Source: Candidatus Methanomethylophilaceae archaeon (lineage in GTDB: Archaea > Thermoplasmatota > Thermoplasmata > Methanomassiliicoccales > Methanomethylophilaceae). From it: DNA of 9,486 bases. The stretch lies in contig JAFPVN010000318.1 in the NCBI GenBank assembly GCA_017395275.1, forward strand, positions 1 through 9,486, written 5' to 3'. Each line of letters starts with the position of its first letter. The stretch's first letter is position 1. Positions 1 through 6,097 of the stretch are shown here, one piece after another. The position numbers and the translations under genes were made by a program. The notes beneath the pieces are model-generated. The model worked only from the letters and a program-made list of their open reading frames with translations, searched no databases and had not been told where the DNA came from.

Positions 1-83
1 GCCATATCCAGACTAGGCCACCTGTCCGTATTGGTGAGTAATGAGGTTTAGGATAAAAGGGTTTGTATTGAAGGGAGGGGTTT

Positions 84-785
84 TCACTCCTCTTTCTTCT
101 TCTCGGCGGGCTTGGCCCAGGTCTCGACGAACTCGATGGTGTCGATTCCGACGGACTCCCTCAGGTCGTTGACGATCCTGAACTTGGCCATCATCCAGTT
201 CTGGCTGAACTTGGTGAGATCAGAAACATTCACGGTGATCTTGTCGTCGGTGAATGCGAAGGTGAATCCCTCTGCGCTGCCGAAGTCCATCTGGACGATC
301 GCGTCCGCCTTGGCGGCGTTGTCCTTCATGACCTCCTCGACGGTGAAGGTGTACTTGAGGTCCTTTCCTGCGAGGAAGTTGTTGAAGTCGACCTTGACGC
401 GTCCCGCACCGACGGTGACGACGGTTCCGGTCCTGTCGCCGAGCTTGACCTCGAGTCCGGGCTGGGGCATGATCTCCTGCTTGTAGAACTCCTTGATGGG
501 GTAGGTCTCGATGAGCTTGGGGTCCTTCGCTCCGACCGCGTCCTCGCACTTGATCTCAATCTCGGTCTCCTTTCCGACCTCGGCGTTGGCGACTGCCTCG
601 TCAAGGACCTTGAAGAACCTTCCGGATCCGATGATGTAGGGCATCGCTGCGTAGGAGTACTTCTCGTTGAAGATGCCTGCCTCCTTCGCGACGTCTGCGC
701 TGGTGGTGTCGAAGACCTTGTCGTTCTCGACGATGCGTGCGGTGTAGTTGATACGGACGATCTCGCCCTTGTTGAGTGCTGCCAT
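84..785 (-). CDS. FKBP-type peptidyl-prolyl cis-trans isomerase, archaeal long (SlyD-like) form
   Basis: This is a 233-aa cytosolic prolyl isomerase and chaperone; no signal peptide or membrane segment is visible. The FKBP fold is seen in NYTARI (13-18), FDTT (25-28) and the stretch from PYIIGSG to DEAV (49-65). It is interrupted by an insert-in-flap domain (about 80-130) and resumes at VDFNNFLAGK (132-141) and YTFTV (145-149), the usual SlyD/archaeal pattern. Residues 160-225 form the extra C-terminal domain known from archaeal FKBPs of about 230 aa, followed by a Lys/Glu-rich tail (EKKKEE). The family catalyses X-Pro isomerisation and binds unfolded proteins through the flap insert. The ATG at 785 is preceded by AGGTGA with a 7-base spacer. 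It has its own TATA box and is probably transcribed apart from the DUF1963 gene 72 bases upstream. Family assignment is firm; client proteins are unknown. Confidence 0.95.
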   Translation of the reverse strand: MAALNKGEIVRINYTARIVENDKVFDTTSADVAKEAGIFNEKYSYAAMPYIIGSGRFFKVLDEAVANAEVGKETEIEIKCEDAVGAKDPKLIETYPIKEFYKQEIMPQPGLEVKLGDRTGTVVTVGAGRVKVDFNNFLAGKDLKYTFTVEEVMKDNAAKADAIVQMDFGSAEGFTFAFTDDKITVNVSDLTKFSQNWMMAKFRIVNDLRESVGIDTIEFVETWAKPAEKKKEE

Positions 786-792
786 TATTTGT

Positions 793-798
793 TCACCT
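793..798 (-). promoter_or_regulatory. Ribosome binding site of the FKBP gene
   Basis: Read on the minus strand this is AGGTGA, a good match to the archaeal anti-Shine-Dalgarno sequence. It lies 7 bases before the ATG at 785 and confirms that start. Confidence 0.8.
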
Positions 799-827
799 AA
801 TAGTGTTATTGTCCCCCGCTATCAAGA

Positions 828-846
828 GAACCTATAAATAAGGTTC
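828..846. repeat. 6-bp inverted repeat with the FKBP TATA box as its loop
   Basis: GAACCT (828-833) and AGGTTC (841-846) are perfect complements around the 7-base loop ATAAATA. The arms flank the FKBP TATA box exactly. The element also lies 12 bases past the stop of the DUF1963 gene. It could be an operator for a dimeric regulator that blocks TBP, or a weak terminator hairpin for the upstream operon. A 6-bp stem can arise by chance. Confidence 0.45.
832..842 (-). promoter_or_regulatory. TATA-box promoter of the FKBP gene
   Basis: The minus strand reads CCTTATTTATAGG here, a clear AT island in GC-rich DNA. It is centred about 50 bases upstream of the FKBP ATG. A start site about 25 bases downstream, near 810, would give a leader of roughly 25 bases that includes the AGGTGA site. 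The box position is seen; the start site is inferred from archaeal promoter geometry. Confidence 0.6.
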
Positions 847-857
847 GCCCGCGCGCC

Positions 858-1379
858 TTATATGGCTTCGGTCCTGGCCTTGGAGAGATCCCTCTCCGCC
901 AGCGCGTCCTTCGGTATGACCACGCGTATCCTGCCGAATCCTCTGAACACGTCCGCCTCGGAACGGGACGGGTCGTACTCCATGAGAATGACATCGTCCC
1001 CCTCGCTCCCGAGTACATATCCGCATCCGTCCTCCCCGAACTTAATGACGTAGTCGGTGAAGAGGTCGTAATCGACGTCCTCGTCGAAGCCCATGTTGCA
1101 CTCCTCGTAGATGGTGTCCGGCTCCTTGTCGGTGTAATAGATCCTAAGGTCGGGAACGTCGGATTCCGCATCCGCGAAGAAGTACAGGTATCCCCTCTCG
1201 GGAAGAAGACCGCCGGTGTCCATCCCCTTCAGGTCGGCAAGATTGATCTGGCACATGAAGAAGAAGTCCTCCGGCCACGGTTCCTTCATCGCCCACTTCT
1301 CGGGTACCACGGGGTCGCCGAAGAACCTGGAACCCTCGTATTCGGCCTCGCCCTTATCGCATACCGTGAATCCGATCAT
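858..1379 (-). CDS. DUF1963 (YwqG-like) protein
   Basis: This is a 173-aa, strongly acidic soluble protein of the DUF1963/YwqG family, whose molecular function is not established. Family hallmarks are visible in order: FFGDPVVPEK (19-28), a Trp-Pro (35-36), CQINLA (43-48, the usual 'fLaQINLael' strand) and LLPERGYLYFF (58-68). Later comes a second half with aromatic and acidic strands (about 78-153). It is shorter than many bacterial members. The ATG at 1379 overlaps the TGA of the Sel1-repeat gene in an ATGA (1376-1379), so translation is probably coupled; there is no strong ribosome binding site of its own. The frame stays open upstream inside the Sel1 gene, but only the part after this ATG resembles a protein family. 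In bacteria DUF1963 proteins are often found near toxin-immunity or Sel1/SMI1-type genes (general knowledge); a role here is not shown. Confidence 0.85.
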   Translation of the reverse strand: MIGFTVCDKGEAEYEGSRFFGDPVVPEKWAMKEPWPEDFFFMCQINLADLKGMDTGGLLPERGYLYFFADAESDVPDLRIYYTDKEPDTIYEECNMGFDEDVDYDLFTDYVIKFGEDGCGYVLGSEGDDVILMEYDPSRSEADVFRGFGRIRVVIPKDALAERDLSKARTEAI

Positions 1380-2488
1380 CCTATCAGCCTGTCCGCCTCT
1401 TCCCTGGCCTCGGGCATGCCGTTCTCGGACGCCATGAGGTAGAGCTTCCTCGCCTTCTTCAGGTCCTTCTCCACGTACTCGCCCTTCTCGTACATCTCCG
1501 CCAGCAGGAACATGGCCGTGGCCGAACCGGCCTCGACCGCCCCCTCGTACCATCTCACGGCCTCCGCGAGGTCCTTCTCCGTCCCCGTACCGGTCTGGTA
1601 CAGGTTCCCGAGATTGGTCATGGCGTAGGGGTTCCCCTGCGCCGCCGACAATGAGTACCATCTGAACGCCTCCGACGGGTCCGCTTCGACACCGTTGCCG
1701 TCCATGTACGCCTGGGCCACGTTCAGCTGTCCGTAGTCGTCCCCGAGGTTGGCGGCCTTGAGATAGCATTCGAAGGACCTCTTGGCGTTGCGTTCGAAGT
1801 ATGTCCCGGAATTGATCAGGTAACCCAATGCGCACAGCGCGCGTGCGTCGCCGTTGACCGCGGCCAGATCGTACCACTTGACCGCCTTCTCCATGTCGGC
1901 GTTCACCCCGAGCCCCATCTCGAACATCTCGCCGATGTCGCATTGGGCCGGTGCGTAGTTGCTCTCGGCGGAGCGGCAGAACCACTCCATCGCCTCCGTA
2001 TAATCCACGGATTCCCCTTCCAGACCGTATCTCCTTATCACGCCCATCATGTGCTGGGCCTCGGGATTCCCGCGCAATGCTGCGGAACGGAACAGCGACA
2101 CCGCCTTCCTCCCGTCCTTCTCGGTACCGGCGCCGTTGGCGTACAGGTCCCCGAGGGCATACGTCGCATCGACGGAACCGGCATCCGATGCCTTGGTGTA
2201 GCATTCGAACGCCTTCCTCATGTCCTGCTCCACGCCGTCGCCGTACTCGTACAGGGTGCCCAGCACGAAAAGTCCCTCCGGGTCGCCCCTGTCGGCCGCG
2301 ACCTTGATCAGTCTGGCCCCCTCCTGGGGATCCCGGTTCACACCGTTCCCGTCCAGGTACATGTTGCCCAACCTGACGCAGGCCCTGCAGTCGCCGGCCT
2401 CCGTCATCCTCCTGAGCGTGCGCAGCCCTTCCGCGTGCTGCTGATCCGTCCCCTCGAGCAGGGAGACCGCGTCCTCGAACTCTCCCAT
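1376..2488 (-). CDS. Sel1-repeat (tetratricopeptide-like) protein
   Basis: This is a 370-aa protein made almost wholly of Sel1-like helix-turn-helix repeats. Nine full repeats of 36 aa (the fourth has 37) run from residue 32 to 356, and a partial tenth ends the protein (357-370). The consensus seen is G(D/N)xxAxxxLGxxYxxGxGVxxDxxKAxxWYxxAAxx. Sel1 solenoids are protein-protein scaffolds; the partner is unknown. There is no signal peptide or membrane segment, so it is presumably cytosolic. I chose the ATG at 2488 because GGAGTGA lies just before it and the gap to the upstream stop is 4 bases. An ATG at 2509 would add 7 residues (MRDWSDT) but has no ribosome binding site and overlaps the pseudouridine synthase gene. 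The gene runs into the DUF1963 gene through an ATGA overlap, so the two products may act together. Confidence 0.92.
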   Translation of the reverse strand: MGEFEDAVSLLEGTDQQHAEGLRTLRRMTEAGDCRACVRLGNMYLDGNGVNRDPQEGARLIKVAADRGDPEGLFVLGTLYEYGDGVEQDMRKAFECYTKASDAGSVDATYALGDLYANGAGTEKDGRKAVSLFRSAALRGNPEAQHMMGVIRRYGLEGESVDYTEAMEWFCRSAESNYAPAQCDIGEMFEMGLGVNADMEKAVKWYDLAAVNGDARALCALGYLINSGTYFERNAKRSFECYLKAANLGDDYGQLNVAQAYMDGNGVEADPSEAFRWYSLSAAQGNPYAMTNLGNLYQTGTGTEKDLAEAVRWYEGAVEAGSATAMFLLAEMYEKGEYVEKDLKKARKLYLMASENGMPEAREEADRLIG

Positions 2489-2492
2489 GGTA

Positions 2493-2499
2493 TCACTCC
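2493..2499 (-). promoter_or_regulatory. Ribosome binding site deciding the Sel1-repeat start
   Basis: The minus strand reads GGAGTGA followed by TACC and the ATG at 2488. It overlaps the stop codon of the upstream pseudouridine synthase gene, as expected for reinitiation in an operon. It favours 2488 over the unsupported ATG at 2509. Confidence 0.65.
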
Positions 2500-3227
2500 A
2501 GTCCCGCATAGCGCATGAGCATCTTCCTCTCGGCCTTGGTGGCGAACCGCCACTCCCCCTCCGGGAGGTCGCCCAGCTGTATGTCCAATATGCGGACCCT
2601 CTTCAGCTCCCTGACCTCGTATCCGAAGTGCTGGCACATGCGTCTGATCTGACGGTTCAGGCCCTGCGTTATGATTATCCTGAACCTGTACTTGCCCAGC
2701 CTCTCCACGGTGCATGGCTTGGTGACGGTGTCCAGTATCGGCACCCCTCTCGACAGGGCATCTAAGAACTTATCGTTCAGCGCCTGGTATGTGGTGACTA
2801 TGTACTCCTTCTCGTGGTCGTACCTGGACCTCATTATCCCGTTGACCAGGTCCCCGCGGTTGGTCATTATCAGCAACCCCTGCGAATCCTTGTCCAGACG
2901 TCCCACGGGATAGATCCTGCGGTGGAAGTTGATGTACCTCACCACGTTGTCCTTCTCGCCCTCCGCCGTCGTGCATACGAGTCCGGCGGGCTTGTTGAAC
3001 AGAATTATGACGGTCTTGCCGTCATCCTGGATGTCCTTCCCGTTGACGCAGATCCTCTGGGAGGACGTGACCTTCTGTCCCATGACGGCGGTCTCGCCGT
3101 CCACGGTGACCTTCCCTCCCTCTATCAATGCATCGGCCTGACGCCTGGAGCATACCCCGCAGTCGGCGATGAACTTGTTGAGACGGACCGGTTCCTCATC
3201 CATGGTATCCGATGGGGACGTTCGCAT
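2493..3227 (-). CDS. rluF: Pseudouridine synthase, RsuA/RluF family
   Basis: This enzyme of up to 244 aa isomerises uridine to pseudouridine in structured RNA. An N-terminal S4 RNA-binding domain (RLNKFIADCGVCSRR, 15-29, to about 70) is followed by the catalytic domain. The motif GRLDKDSQG (109-117) carries the catalytic Asp112. The HEKEY (138-142) and GLNRQIRRMCQHFGYEV (189-205) motifs match E. coli RluF closely, from memory of that sequence. RluF modifies U2604 of 23S rRNA and U35 of tRNA-Tyr in E. coli; the target here is inferred only by family. It lacks the long basic C-terminal tail of E. coli RluF. RsuA/RluF enzymes are mainly bacterial, so transfer is likely. Start: the ATG at 3227 lies 4 bases after the peptidase stop, while an ATG at 3203 (MDEEPVRLNK) fits the E. 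coli N-terminus equally well. Neither has a clear ribosome binding site. Confidence 0.92.
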   Translation of the reverse strand: MRTSPSDTMDEEPVRLNKFIADCGVCSRRQADALIEGGKVTVDGETAVMGQKVTSSQRICVNGKDIQDDGKTVIILFNKPAGLVCTTAEGEKDNVVRYINFHRRIYPVGRLDKDSQGLLIMTNRGDLVNGIMRSRYDHEKEYIVTTYQALNDKFLDALSRGVPILDTVTKPCTVERLGKYRFRIIITQGLNRQIRRMCQHFGYEVRELKRVRILDIQLGDLPEGEWRFATKAERKMLMRYAGLE

Positions 3228-3231
3228 TTAG

Positions 3232-4239
3232 TTATAACGCAGGCCCCAGCTCGGGATAGGTCAGCGTGCACTTCCCGTCCCTGACGGAGAATTCGGCGTA
3301 CGCGCCGTTGACGAAGGTCATCCTCGGCGCCTTGTGGCCCACGTCCGCATCGAACACGACGGGCACATCCAGATCCCCTATCGCGTAGAGCACCGCATCC
3401 TTGTAGTCGTCGCCCTCGTAGAAAAGCGGCCTCCCGAACACGAAGCCGCAGACGTTCTCGAACCATCCAGAATCCCTCATGGAACGGAGTGCGGACACGG
3501 TATCGTCATGATCGGAGACGTACGCCTCCATGTACCATACGATCCCGTCCTCGCGGTACCTCTCGGCGAAGTCGCGCATCCTGTCGCGTTCCGTACCGAC
3601 CATCCCCTTCAGCTTGTCGAAGCATCCGCCGATGAGCCTTCCCGCGAAATCGGCGTCCGGGGAATCCCATACGGTGTCGGCGACGCACTCGAACGGCTCG
3701 AGCCCGGTGACCCTGTCGACGAAGCCCTCCGCGTGTTTATCGAAGGATGTCTGGCACTTCCGCTTCCCTTCGACGAATTCCAGGTTCTCCGTGATGCTCC
3801 GGTGCCACGGTTCCATGCCGTAGTCGCCGTAGTTCCCGCAGTAGATGCTCATGACGTCGCAGTTGACCGTCGCCATGACGAGGATGTCGGTGTTGTCCGA
3901 ATATCCCTGTATCCACTTCGGATCGTCCCTGAGGCCGGACATGTCCAGGTATTGGAAGATCTCGTTCAGGTAGTCCCCTCCGGACGCGGACACTATGTAC
4001 CTGACGTCCCTGTCGGCGATCAGCGATTCCAATTCCCTCGCCCTCTGCTCGGCGGGCGAGCTGCGCTCGTCCCCGATGTCGGTGAAGACGTTGGAGGTGA
4101 ACACCGTGCCGTAACCCCTCTCGGCCAGCCTGTCGCGGGCGTGCATGAACCTGACCTTATCCAAAGGTTCGGATGCTCCCGCTGACGGCGCGGTGACGCC
4201 GATGGTGTCCCCCGCCCTGATGAATCCCGGCACTATCAT
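3232..4239 (-). CDS. S66-family serine peptidase (MccF/LD-carboxypeptidase-like)
   Basis: This 335-aa cytosolic peptidase has the S66 layout. The N-terminal part is PGFIRAGDTIGVTAPSAG (4-21), then SGGDYLNEIFQYLD (86-99). The nucleophile elbow QGYSDNT places Ser114 as nucleophile, and WIQGYSD corresponds to the family's 'f.GYSDiT'. Glu238 (YMEAY) and His302 (ADVGHKAPRMTF) are the likely remaining triad members. S66 enzymes either trim the L,D-bond of murein tetrapeptides (LdcA) or inactivate peptide-nucleotide antibiotics (MccF). Length (335 aa, nearer MccF at about 340 than LdcA at about 300) and the likely absence of murein in this host favour an MccF-like or general peptide-detoxifying role, which is inference. 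The ATG at 4239 has no ribosome binding site, but a TATA-like box lies 28 bases upstream, which suits a leaderless mRNA. It is 42 bases downstream of the unrecognised 151-aa gene. Confidence 0.88.
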   Translation of the reverse strand: MIVPGFIRAGDTIGVTAPSAGASEPLDKVRFMHARDRLAERGYGTVFTSNVFTDIGDERSSPAEQRARELESLIADRDVRYIVSASGGDYLNEIFQYLDMSGLRDDPKWIQGYSDNTDILVMATVNCDVMSIYCGNYGDYGMEPWHRSITENLEFVEGKRKCQTSFDKHAEGFVDRVTGLEPFECVADTVWDSPDADFAGRLIGGCFDKLKGMVGTERDRMRDFAERYREDGIVWYMEAYVSDHDDTVSALRSMRDSGWFENVCGFVFGRPLFYEGDDYKDAVLYAIGDLDVPVVFDADVGHKAPRMTFVNGAYAEFSVRDGKCTLTYPELGPAL

Positions 4240-4263
4240 GTTGCCGGGATATCTGCGGGCGGG

Positions 4264-4271
4264 ATTAAAAA
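4264..4271 (-). promoter_or_regulatory. TATA-like box for a leaderless transcript of the S66 peptidase
   Basis: The minus strand reads TTTTTAAT, a short AT island between the stop at 4282 and the ATG at 4239. Its centre is about 28 bases before the ATG, so an archaeal start site would fall on or next to the start codon. This fits the missing ribosome binding site. Confidence 0.45.
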
Positions 4272-4281
4272 CGCATCCGCA

Positions 4282-4737
4282 TCAGATGCAGACGTACGGG
4301 ACGTCGGGCGACAGCATGCGGACGTTCGCCGAGTACTCCGAATCCCTGATGTCCAGGCACCGGAACCCCTCCTGCGCGTCGGTACGGACCATCCACGCGG
4401 CGCCGAACACCTCCCTGAAGGAGAGGTCGGAGGCCTTCGACCTGATTCCGCACACTATGCGGCTGGCGAACCTGACTATCAGGCTCGACCTCATATCGGC
4501 GATCTCCATGAAGCAGGCGGCGACGAACCTGTCCTGCCCCCTGCGGCAGGACGGCATCCTGCTGGGCGGGAAGGACTCCAGCACGCATCCGAGGCCCAGT
4601 TCGGAGAGGGCATCAACCAGCGCATCCTGGTATCCCTGCTCCCCGGGGGAGTACGATTCCGATATCTGGCACATCCTGTTGCGCAGCGCTATGAACCTGT
4701 TTATGAAATCCCTGCGGACCTCTGCATCCTTCTCCAT
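4282..4737 (-). CDS. Unrecognised 151-aa soluble protein
   Basis: I do not recognise a family. The protein is soluble, with no membrane segment or signal peptide. The first 35 residues look helical and charged (MEKDAEVRRDFINRFIALRNRM). There are six Cys scattered through the chain (CQIS, GCVLE, SCRRG, ACFME, VCGIR, RCLD) plus one next to the end (YVCI), with no CxxC pair. The middle segment has a conspicuous Arg/Ser-rich run (FPPSRMPSCRRGQ). Codon use (AGG, ATA, GC-ending) matches its neighbours and supports real coding, as do AGGTGA just before the ATG and a TATA-like box further up. It is the first gene of the leftward run. The plus-strand reading of the same DNA is a shadow. Confidence 0.7.
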   Translation of the reverse strand: MEKDAEVRRDFINRFIALRNRMCQISESYSPGEQGYQDALVDALSELGLGCVLESFPPSRMPSCRRGQDRFVAACFMEIADMRSSLIVRFASRIVCGIRSKASDLSFREVFGAAWMVRTDAQEGFRCLDIRDSEYSANVRMLSPDVPYVCI

Positions 4738-4740
4738 GCA

Positions 4741-4746
4741 TCACCT
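4741..4746 (-). promoter_or_regulatory. Ribosome binding site of the 151-aa protein gene
   Basis: AGGTGA on the minus strand, 3 bases before the ATG at 4737. The spacing is tight but the match to the archaeal anti-Shine-Dalgarno sequence is good. Confidence 0.55.
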
Positions 4747-4776
4747 ATGCACGAGGGAGTATTACAATCTAACAAA

Positions 4777-4784
4777 ATTATTAA
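4777..4784 (-). promoter_or_regulatory. TATA-like box for the leftward gene run
   Basis: The minus strand reads TTAATAAT, centred about 43 bases upstream of the ATG at 4737. A start site about 25 bases downstream would give a leader of 15 to 20 bases. It is the only good AT box facing left in this intergenic region. Confidence 0.5.
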
Positions 4785-4785
4785 C

Positions 4786-4803
4786 GTTATGATTGTTATG
4801 ATT
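4786..4803. repeat. Perfect 9-bp tandem repeat between divergent promoters
   Basis: GTTATGATT occurs twice with no spacer (4786-4794 and 4795-4803). It sits just upstream of the leftward TATA box and about 24 bases upstream of the rightward one. Position suggests a regulator site, but no regulator family can be named from it. Confidence 0.5.
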
Positions 4804-4826
4804 GATAGGCCGATTCGCGCGCGCAT

Positions 4827-4836
4827 ATCTTTATTA
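4827..4836 (+). promoter_or_regulatory. TATA-like box of the isocitrate dehydrogenase operon
   Basis: ATCTTTATTA follows a GC-rich run (CGCGCGCGC) and is centred about 37 bases before the ATG at 4869. The predicted start site near 4858 leaves a leader of about 10 bases that contains AGGT (4859-4862) as a weak ribosome binding site. Confidence 0.5.
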
Positions 4837-4868
4837 GAGATGTCCCCGTTCGGATTCCAGGTATAACT

Positions 4869-6092
4869 ATGGTTGACGAACAGGCAATCAAGGCGGCTCA
4901 GGAGAAATTCGGAGCCCTTCTCAGGAAACAGCTGGACAGGGTCGAGGTCCTCAAGAACGAGGGCGCACCCGTTGACTACTCCAAGCTCGACAAGCTCATC
5001 ATCGGCGTATGCGGAGGGGACGGTATCGGTCCCTACATCTGCGCATCCGCACAGAGGGTCATGGAGTTCCTGCTCGCCGACAAGCTCAAGGCGGGCAAGG
5101 CGGAGATCAGGGTCATCGACGGCCTCACCATCGAGAGGCGTGTCGAGGTCATGAAGGCCATCCCCGACGACACCCTCGCCGAGCTCAAGGCCTGCCACGT
5201 GATCCTCAAGGGTCCGACCACCACCCCCAAGAAGGGTGACCCGTGGCCCAACATCGAGAGCGCCAACGTTGCGATGAGGAAGGAGCTCGACCTCTTCGCC
5301 AACGTCAGGCCGGTCAGCGTCCCCGAGCTGGGAATAGACTGGACATTCTTCAGGGAGAACACCGAGGGAAGCTACGCCCTCGGAAGCGACGGTATCAACG
5401 TGACCGACGACCTCGCCATGGACTTCTGCGTGGCCACCTCCCAGGGTACCGACAGGATCCTCCGCGCCGGATTCGACTTCGCCAAGAAGACCGGTAAGAA
5501 CTACGTCTCCGTCATCACCAAGGGCAACATCATCAAGACCACCGACGGTAAGTTCCTCAGCATGGCCGAGGAAATTGCAAAGGAGTACCCCGAGGTCAAG
5601 TGGGACGACTGGTTCATCGACATCACCACCGCCAAGCTCATCGACCCCGCAAGGAGGTCCGCGTTCAAGGTGTTCGTGCTCCCCAACCTCTACGGAGACA
5701 TCATCACCGACGAGGCCGCCCAGATCCAGGGAGGGGTGGGCACCGCGGGATCCGCCAACATCGGTACCAAGTACGCCATGTTCGAGGCCATCCACGGATC
5801 CGCTCCCAGGATGGTCACCGAGGGAAGGGCGCAGTACGCCGACCCCTGCAGCATGATCAAGGCCGTCGCCATGATGATGGACCACATCGGAGAGGCCGAG
5901 AAGGCCAAGAAGCTCAACATGGCACTGGACATCTGCTGCCAGTTCGAGAAGAAGCTCGTCATGACCGGAAGGGACACCGGAGCCACCGGCAACGAGTTCG
6001 CGGACTACATCATGGAGACCATGCAGAGGCCCGACATCGAGAAGGTCTGGCAGGGCTACATCGACGCAGCGATCGCCGCAGCCAAGAACTGA
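4869..6092 (+). CDS. icd: Isocitrate dehydrogenase (NAD or NADP)
   Basis: This 407-aa enzyme of the isocitrate/isopropylmalate dehydrogenase family decarboxylates isocitrate to 2-oxoglutarate in the cytosol. The nucleotide-side motif GDGIGP is at 50-55. The substrate loop shows Ser131, Asn133, Arg137 and Arg147 (SANVAMR...NVRP), the Ser/Asn pattern that separates isocitrate from isopropylmalate dehydrogenases. Further residues are Arg162 and Tyr169 (FRENTEGSY), Lys218 (TKGN), and metal Asp251, Asp277 and Asp281 (LYGDIITD). HGSAP is at 309-313. Length fits ICDH (about 400-420) better than the roughly 330-aa homoisocitrate or isopropylmalate enzymes. The cofactor is unclear: Arg314-Met315 replace the Lys-Tyr pair that marks NADP use in E. 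coli, and the loop is 3 residues longer. In a methanogen it would serve glutamate synthesis in a partial TCA pathway. It heads the rightward operon, 5 bases before the ABC-F gene. Confidence 0.93.
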   Translation: MVDEQAIKAAQEKFGALLRKQLDRVEVLKNEGAPVDYSKLDKLIIGVCGGDGIGPYICASAQRVMEFLLADKLKAGKAEIRVIDGLTIERRVEVMKAIPDDTLAELKACHVILKGPTTTPKKGDPWPNIESANVAMRKELDLFANVRPVSVPELGIDWTFFRENTEGSYALGSDGINVTDDLAMDFCVATSQGTDRILRAGFDFAKKTGKNYVSVITKGNIIKTTDGKFLSMAEEIAKEYPEVKWDDWFIDITTAKLIDPARRSAFKVFVLPNLYGDIITDEAAQIQGGVGTAGSANIGTKYAMFEAIHGSAPRMVTEGRAQYADPCSMIKAVAMMMDHIGEAEKAKKLNMALDICCQFEKKLVMTGRDTGATGNEFADYIMETMQRPDIEKVWQGYIDAAIAAAKN

Positions 6093-6097
6093 GTGGC

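Noticed and set aside
1..83. Short plus-strand frames that could be the end of another gene
   Set aside because: Two frames are open for 12-16 codons only, with no recognisable sequence and no way to choose between them.
1380..2204. Upstream extension of the DUF1963 frame through the Sel1 gene
   Set aside because: Residues before MIGFTV are low-complexity Gly/Arg-rich shadow of the Sel1 repeats. DUF1963 similarity begins only after the ATG at 1379.
4145..4792. Plus-strand open frame of 215 codons over the 151-aa gene and peptidase start
   Set aside because: It lies antisense to coding-like minus frames that have a ribosome binding site and family motifs. Its own start lies inside the S66 peptidase gene and its sequence resembles no family.
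4701..5885. Long minus-strand frame opposite the icd gene
   Set aside because: It is Gly/Val/Asp-rich antisense of a well-supported dehydrogenase gene, as expected in GC-rich DNA.
5600..6097. Upstream extension of the ABC-F frame into the icd gene
   Set aside because: The translated region is His/Arg-rich shadow of the dehydrogenase. ABC-F similarity begins at MLLRAEALTKAFG (6098).
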